Shown here piece by piece: positions 51,908 to 54,731 of a stretch of DNA of 54,731 nucleotides. A program made the position numbers and the translations under genes. Origin of the DNA: Alkalihalobacillus alcalophilus ATCC 27647 = CGMCC 1.3604 (GTDB taxonomy: Bacteria > Bacillota > Bacilli > Bacillales > Bacillaceae_D). The stretch covers positions 1-54,731 of the forward strand of contig NZ_ALPT02000025.1 of NCBI RefSeq assembly GCF_000292245.2. The letters run 5' to 3'. The notes beneath the pieces were generated by a model. That model made no database searches, was not told the origin of the DNA, and saw nothing but the letters and a program-made list of their open reading frames with translations. How positions within the stretch are numbered: the stretch's first letter is position 1; each line of letters begins with the position of its first letter.

Positions 51908-52729
51908 TTATTTCCGCATCCTGTCCATGATAAACCTTTGAGCTTCCAAAATATTATCTGAGTTAACAGAATCTAAAATAATCTCAATATGTGGTTTGTG
52001 TTGAAACAACCTTGCAAATATTAATTCATAGTTTAAATGACCTTGTCCTACTGGAACCCATGATAACTCATCGTTCTCTTCAAAAAAACAGTCTTTCGCT
52101 TGAAAAGCAACGATCTGTTCCCCTAATAATTCAAACATCTCTTCAATAACGACATCTTGATTTTTATAATTTTTTTCCGTAATTAAATTGCCCGGATCAA
52201 GAACAACTCCTAGATGAGACGAAGGAACTTCATCAATTAATTTTCTTAATTTTTTAGCGTTATCAATGAGGTGATATTGAGCAGGCTCTATCCCAATAAA
52301 TACGCCCCATTTTTCTGCTTCTTCTAACAACTCCTGAAGCGTCTCTTTTAATTTCGCCCAATCCTCATTCGTAAAATGTCCAGAATCGATTTTTCCTGTT
52401 TCTGTTGCGACAATTGGAGTTCCAAAAATTCCAGCATAACGGATCATTTCTTTATATCTTTCCTTATTTACCTGATGCTTTTTTTCATCTCTTTCAAACA
52501 AATGTAAATAGCATCCTAAAACCGAAATAGAACTGCCATGCTTCTCAAACTCTTTCTTAATATATTTGGCCATTCCCGGATTTAACCTTCCCGGCTTCGT
52601 AAAATCATATTCATTAAAAGCCTTCCATAAAGCTAATTGCACGTGCTGAAATTGATAGGAACCTACTTTTTGGGCCACATCTTGAACCGTTCCTTTATGA
52701 CATAGATGAGCTAATACTCCGATTGACAT
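51908..52729 (-). CDS. sugar phosphate isomerase/epimerase family TIM-barrel protein
   Basis: A 273-residue AP-endonuclease-2/xylose-isomerase-like barrel. Metal-ligand candidates are the Glu in GIEPAQYH, the Asp in GVVLDPGNL, the His in VGQGHLNYE and the Glu in HIEIILDSVN. The family acts on keto-sugars and sugar acids; the substrate is unknown. The start is taken at the ATG at 52,729, with GGAGGAG eight bases upstream; the in-frame TTG at 52,747 lies before this site. By context it may work on a pectin-derived sugar. Confidence 0.85.
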   Translation of the reverse strand: MSIGVLAHLCHKGTVQDVAQKVGSYQFQHVQLALWKAFNEYDFTKPGRLNPGMAKYIKKEFEKHGSSISVLGCYLHLFERDEKKHQVNKERYKEMIRYAGIFGTPIVATETGKIDSGHFTNEDWAKLKETLQELLEEAEKWGVFIGIEPAQYHLIDNAKKLRKLIDEVPSSHLGVVLDPGNLITEKNYKNQDVVIEEMFELLGEQIVAFQAKDCFFEENDELSWVPVGQGHLNYELIFARLFQHKPHIEIILDSVNSDNILEAQRFIMDRMRK

Positions 52730-53019
52730 TATGTAAACTCCTCCCAATTAAAATAAAAAACTACTTATACATTCCCCTCTTTCATTCACTCATTACAAAA
52801 AGGTTGACCTACTATCCTTTTATTGATTTGATAAGTTAGAAAAAATCTGCAAATAACCAATCGAATGTCTTTACAAACTAAATTGTATTATAAACTCTCG
52901 ATAATCGTAATAATCTTCATATCAGAAAAACTAAAATCTAAGATATTGATTATCCATGTTATTAGGGATTATCCTCCTTGTGGGCCACTTAAGACTGTTC
53001 ATTTAGGAAGGAAGAAAGA
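52730..53019. other. intergenic region at the right edge of the pectin island
   Basis: About 290 AT-rich bases upstream of the isomerase gene. I see no gene; a 74-codon plus frame at 52,865 lacks a ribosome site and runs through the hemL terminator. No cre or operator-like block is visible here. Confidence 0.4.
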
Positions 53020-53056
53020 AAAAAAACGTCCCATAAGATCGTTATCTTATGAGACG
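53020..53056 (-). terminator. terminator after hemL
   Basis: On minus, CGTCTCATAAGAT pairs with ATCTTATGGGACG around a four-base loop and is followed by TTTTTTTTC, 40 bases past the hemL stop. Confidence 0.92.
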
Positions 53057-53095
53057 GCTTTTCTATATAATCATCACTTATTTACCTAAATCTAC

Positions 53096-54385
53096 TTATG
53101 CTTTTAACTTTGAAAAAGCTTTTTGGGCTGCTGCTATCGTTTTGTCGATATCCTCTACAGTATGTTTGGTTGATAAAAACATTCCTTCAAATTGAGAAGG
53201 TGGAAGAGAGATACCTTCATTCAACATCTCACGGAAATAGTTTGCAAAATAATCGAGATTTGATGTTTTCGCTACCTCAAAGTTCACAACTTTTTCATCT
53301 GTGAAGAAAAATCCGACCATAGAACCGATACGATTAATATAATGTGGAATTTCATATTTTTCCGCTGCTGCCTTTAACCCTGTTTCTAAGCGCTCTGCTA
53401 ATTCGTCAAAACGTTCATAATCAGCTGGTGTTAGCTGGGACAAGGTCTCATATCCAGCTGTCATCGCAAGCGGATTCCCAGATAACGTACCTGCTTGATA
53501 AATTGGACCGCTTGGGGCAATTTGCTCCATAATTTCACGTTTCCCCCCAAAAGCACCAACAGGTAATCCACCACCAATTACTTTTCCTAAACATGTTAAA
53601 TCAGGTATGACACCTAGTGTTCCTTGTGCACAATTATAGCCGACTCGGAAGCCTGTCATTACCTCGTCAAAAATTAACAAACTGCCATTTTGCTCCGTAA
53701 TTTCACGTAGGCCTTCTAAGAACCCTGCAATTGGTGGAACAACGCCCATATTTCCTGCTACAGGCTCAACGATAATAGCGGCAATGTCGTCACCAAACTT
53801 ATCAAAAGCATATTGAACACTTTCCAAGTCATTATAATTCACAGTCAATGTATTTTGAGCTACTGATTCTGGTACTCCAGGACTATCCGGTAAACCAAGT
53901 GTAGCTACACCCGAACCTGCTTTAATTAATAAAGAATCACCGTGACCATGATAGCAACCGACGAATTTAAGGATTTTGTTACGACCTGTGTAACCACGTG
54001 CCAAACGAAGAGCACTCATCGTTGCCTCTGTACCTGAGTTGACCATACGGACGACTTCAATCGAAGGCACTCGTTCAATAACCAGCTCAGCAAGCTTTGT
54101 TTCCATTTCATTTGGAGCACCAAAGCTTGTCCCTTTTTCTGTTGCTTCTTTTAACTTTTCGACAACCTGTTCATCGGCATGTCCTAAAATAAGTGGTCCC
54201 CATGATAGGACGTAGTCAATATACTCATTTCCATCGATATCATAAATTTTTGACCCTTTACCACTTTCCATATAAACCGGATTCATGTTCACCGATTTAA
54301 AAGCACGTACAGGACTATTAACTCCACCTGGCATAAGTGGCTTTGCTTTTGCAAAAGCCTCTTCTGATTTTTGATAATGACGCAT
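53096..54385 (-). CDS. hemL: glutamate-1-semialdehyde 2,1-aminomutase
   Basis: A PLP enzyme that makes 5-aminolevulinate from glutamate-1-semialdehyde at the start of haem synthesis. The 429-residue length is standard. Signatures are LMPGGVNSPVRAFKSV, MVNSGTEATMSALRLARG, CYHGHGDSLL, LLIFDEVMTGFRVGY, and TCLGKVIGGGLPVGAFGG with the PLP-binding Lys. AAGGAGGGGATTTAG precedes the ATG. In B. subtilis hemL belongs to hemAXCDBL directly upstream of spoVID; here repeats follow upstream and the pectin island lies downstream. Confidence 0.97.
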   Translation of the reverse strand: MRHYQKSEEAFAKAKPLMPGGVNSPVRAFKSVNMNPVYMESGKGSKIYDIDGNEYIDYVLSWGPLILGHADEQVVEKLKEATEKGTSFGAPNEMETKLAELVIERVPSIEVVRMVNSGTEATMSALRLARGYTGRNKILKFVGCYHGHGDSLLIKAGSGVATLGLPDSPGVPESVAQNTLTVNYNDLESVQYAFDKFGDDIAAIIVEPVAGNMGVVPPIAGFLEGLREITEQNGSLLIFDEVMTGFRVGYNCAQGTLGVIPDLTCLGKVIGGGLPVGAFGGKREIMEQIAPSGPIYQAGTLSGNPLAMTAGYETLSQLTPADYERFDELAERLETGLKAAAEKYEIPHYINRIGSMVGFFFTDEKVVNFEVAKTSNLDYFANYFREMLNEGISLPPSQFEGMFLSTKHTVEDIDKTIAAAQKAFSKLKA

Positions 54386-54403
54386 CTAAATCCCCTCCTT
54401 AAA

Positions 54404-54522
54404 TATAAAGCTTAGTCCGTTTGCTTAGAAGCGAGAAAAAATACAGGGCTGACTAGAAAGTCGCTTTTTGACTTTATAGGCAGACCGATTTTTCTCAAGC
54501 TTCTAACGGACGCAGCTGGATT
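54404..54522. mobile_element. MITE-like inverted-repeat element
   Basis: Left arm TATAAAGCTTAGTCCGTTTG...AGAAGCGAGAAAAA; right arm TTTTTCTCAAGCTTCTAACG...GACGCAGCTGGATT. Both arms differ from the other copies in step: TCCGTT on the left against AACGGA on the right, so pairing is kept. The core of about 50 bases has no gene. Confidence 0.82.
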
Positions 54523-54523
54523 G

Positions 54524-54704
54524 ATATAAAGCGAAGCCTGTTCGGTCAGAAGCGAGAAAATTAAGGATCAACGCTAAGTTCGCGCCATCCTGCCGCAACG
54601 CCTTGTACCCACTTCCTGTGGGCAGGGGCGGCTGATGAAGACGCTCTTTGTCTTCACTCAGACGAACCGATTTTTCTCGAGCTTCTAACAGGCGTAGCTG
54701 GATT
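54524..54704. mobile_element. second MITE-like element in tandem
   Basis: Left arm TATAAAGCGAAGCCTGTTCG...AGAAGCGAGAAAA and right arm TTTTTCTCGAGCTTCTAACA...GGCGTAGCTGGATT enclose a 110-base GC-rich core with CACTTCCTGTGGGCAGGGGC. It follows the preceding element after two bases (GA). Confidence 0.82.
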
Positions 54705-54705
54705 G

Positions 54706-54731
54706 ATATAAAGCGTAGTCCGTTTGCTTAG
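54706..54731. mobile_element. third element of the array, cut by the window end
   Basis: TATAAAGCGTAGTCCGTTTG and CTTAG repeat the left arm of the same family. The right arm would lie beyond the window. Confidence 0.7.

Noticed and set aside
52865..53089. 74-codon plus frame upstream of the isomerase gene
   Set aside because: No ribosome site, and it runs through the hemL terminator hairpin.

Overview
The window comes from a low-GC, Gram-positive, endospore-forming member of the Bacillaceae. Evidence for this is the conserved order mreB-mreC-mreD-minC-minD, radC-maf-spoIIB-comC, folC-valS-ysxE-spoVID and hemL, a valS T-box leader, CcpA-type cre sites and strong GGAGG ribosome sites. An alkaliphilic soil relative (Halalkalibacter/Alkalihalobacillus type) is my guess from general resemblance only. 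Assignments come from reading the sequence; no database search was run.

Layout. Positions 1-5,500: a 52-bp tandem repeat, a membrane protein, a frameshifted DUF6944-type repetitive protein, then molybdenum-cofactor genes (minus strand moaB-moeA-mobB-moaE-moaD, divergent moaC) and an orphan receiver-domain protein. Positions 5,600-14,000: a DJ-1/PfpI stress protein, then the cell-shape, division and sporulation block minD-minC-mreD-mreC-mreB-radC-maf-spoIIB. Positions 14,000-24,900: a type IV pilus cluster: pilO, pilN, pilM, prepilin peptidase, major pilin, pilC, pilT and pilB on minus, and three minor pilin-like genes on plus, the last carrying a beta-helix-like tail. Positions 25,200-34,440: folC, a frameshifted secreted protein, valS with its T-box, a small membrane protein, ysxE, an unknown co-translated gene and spoVID. 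Positions 34,686-52,730: a pectin-utilisation island lying between spoVID and hemL. Positions 53,096-54,385: hemL, followed by a tandem array of inverted-repeat elements.

The pectin island holds an ABC sugar importer (binding lipoprotein and two permeases), a 2,379-residue cell-wall-anchored protein with two tandem family-9 pectate lyase modules, a DUF624/YesL protein, a BASS-family transporter, a membrane-bound AraC-type regulator, an orphan binding lipoprotein and a TIM-barrel sugar isomerase. The upstream regions of the importer and the lyase share an aligned layout: a cre site overlapping the -35 box, a -10 box 17 bases on, and a conserved AT-rich block centred about 60 bases further upstream. 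A third version precedes the transporter. I infer a regulon activated by the AraC-type protein and repressed by CcpA.

Four genes (DUF6944-type, mobB, moaC and the secreted protein at 26,781) each need a single-base change, at or near a homopolymer run, to recover a full-length product. Either the assembly has homopolymer errors or these genes are decaying; the apparent MobB-MoaE fusion is a product of this. Two repeat families recur: 51-52-bp tandem minisatellites at three intergenic sites, and MITE-like inverted repeats whose two arms co-vary.
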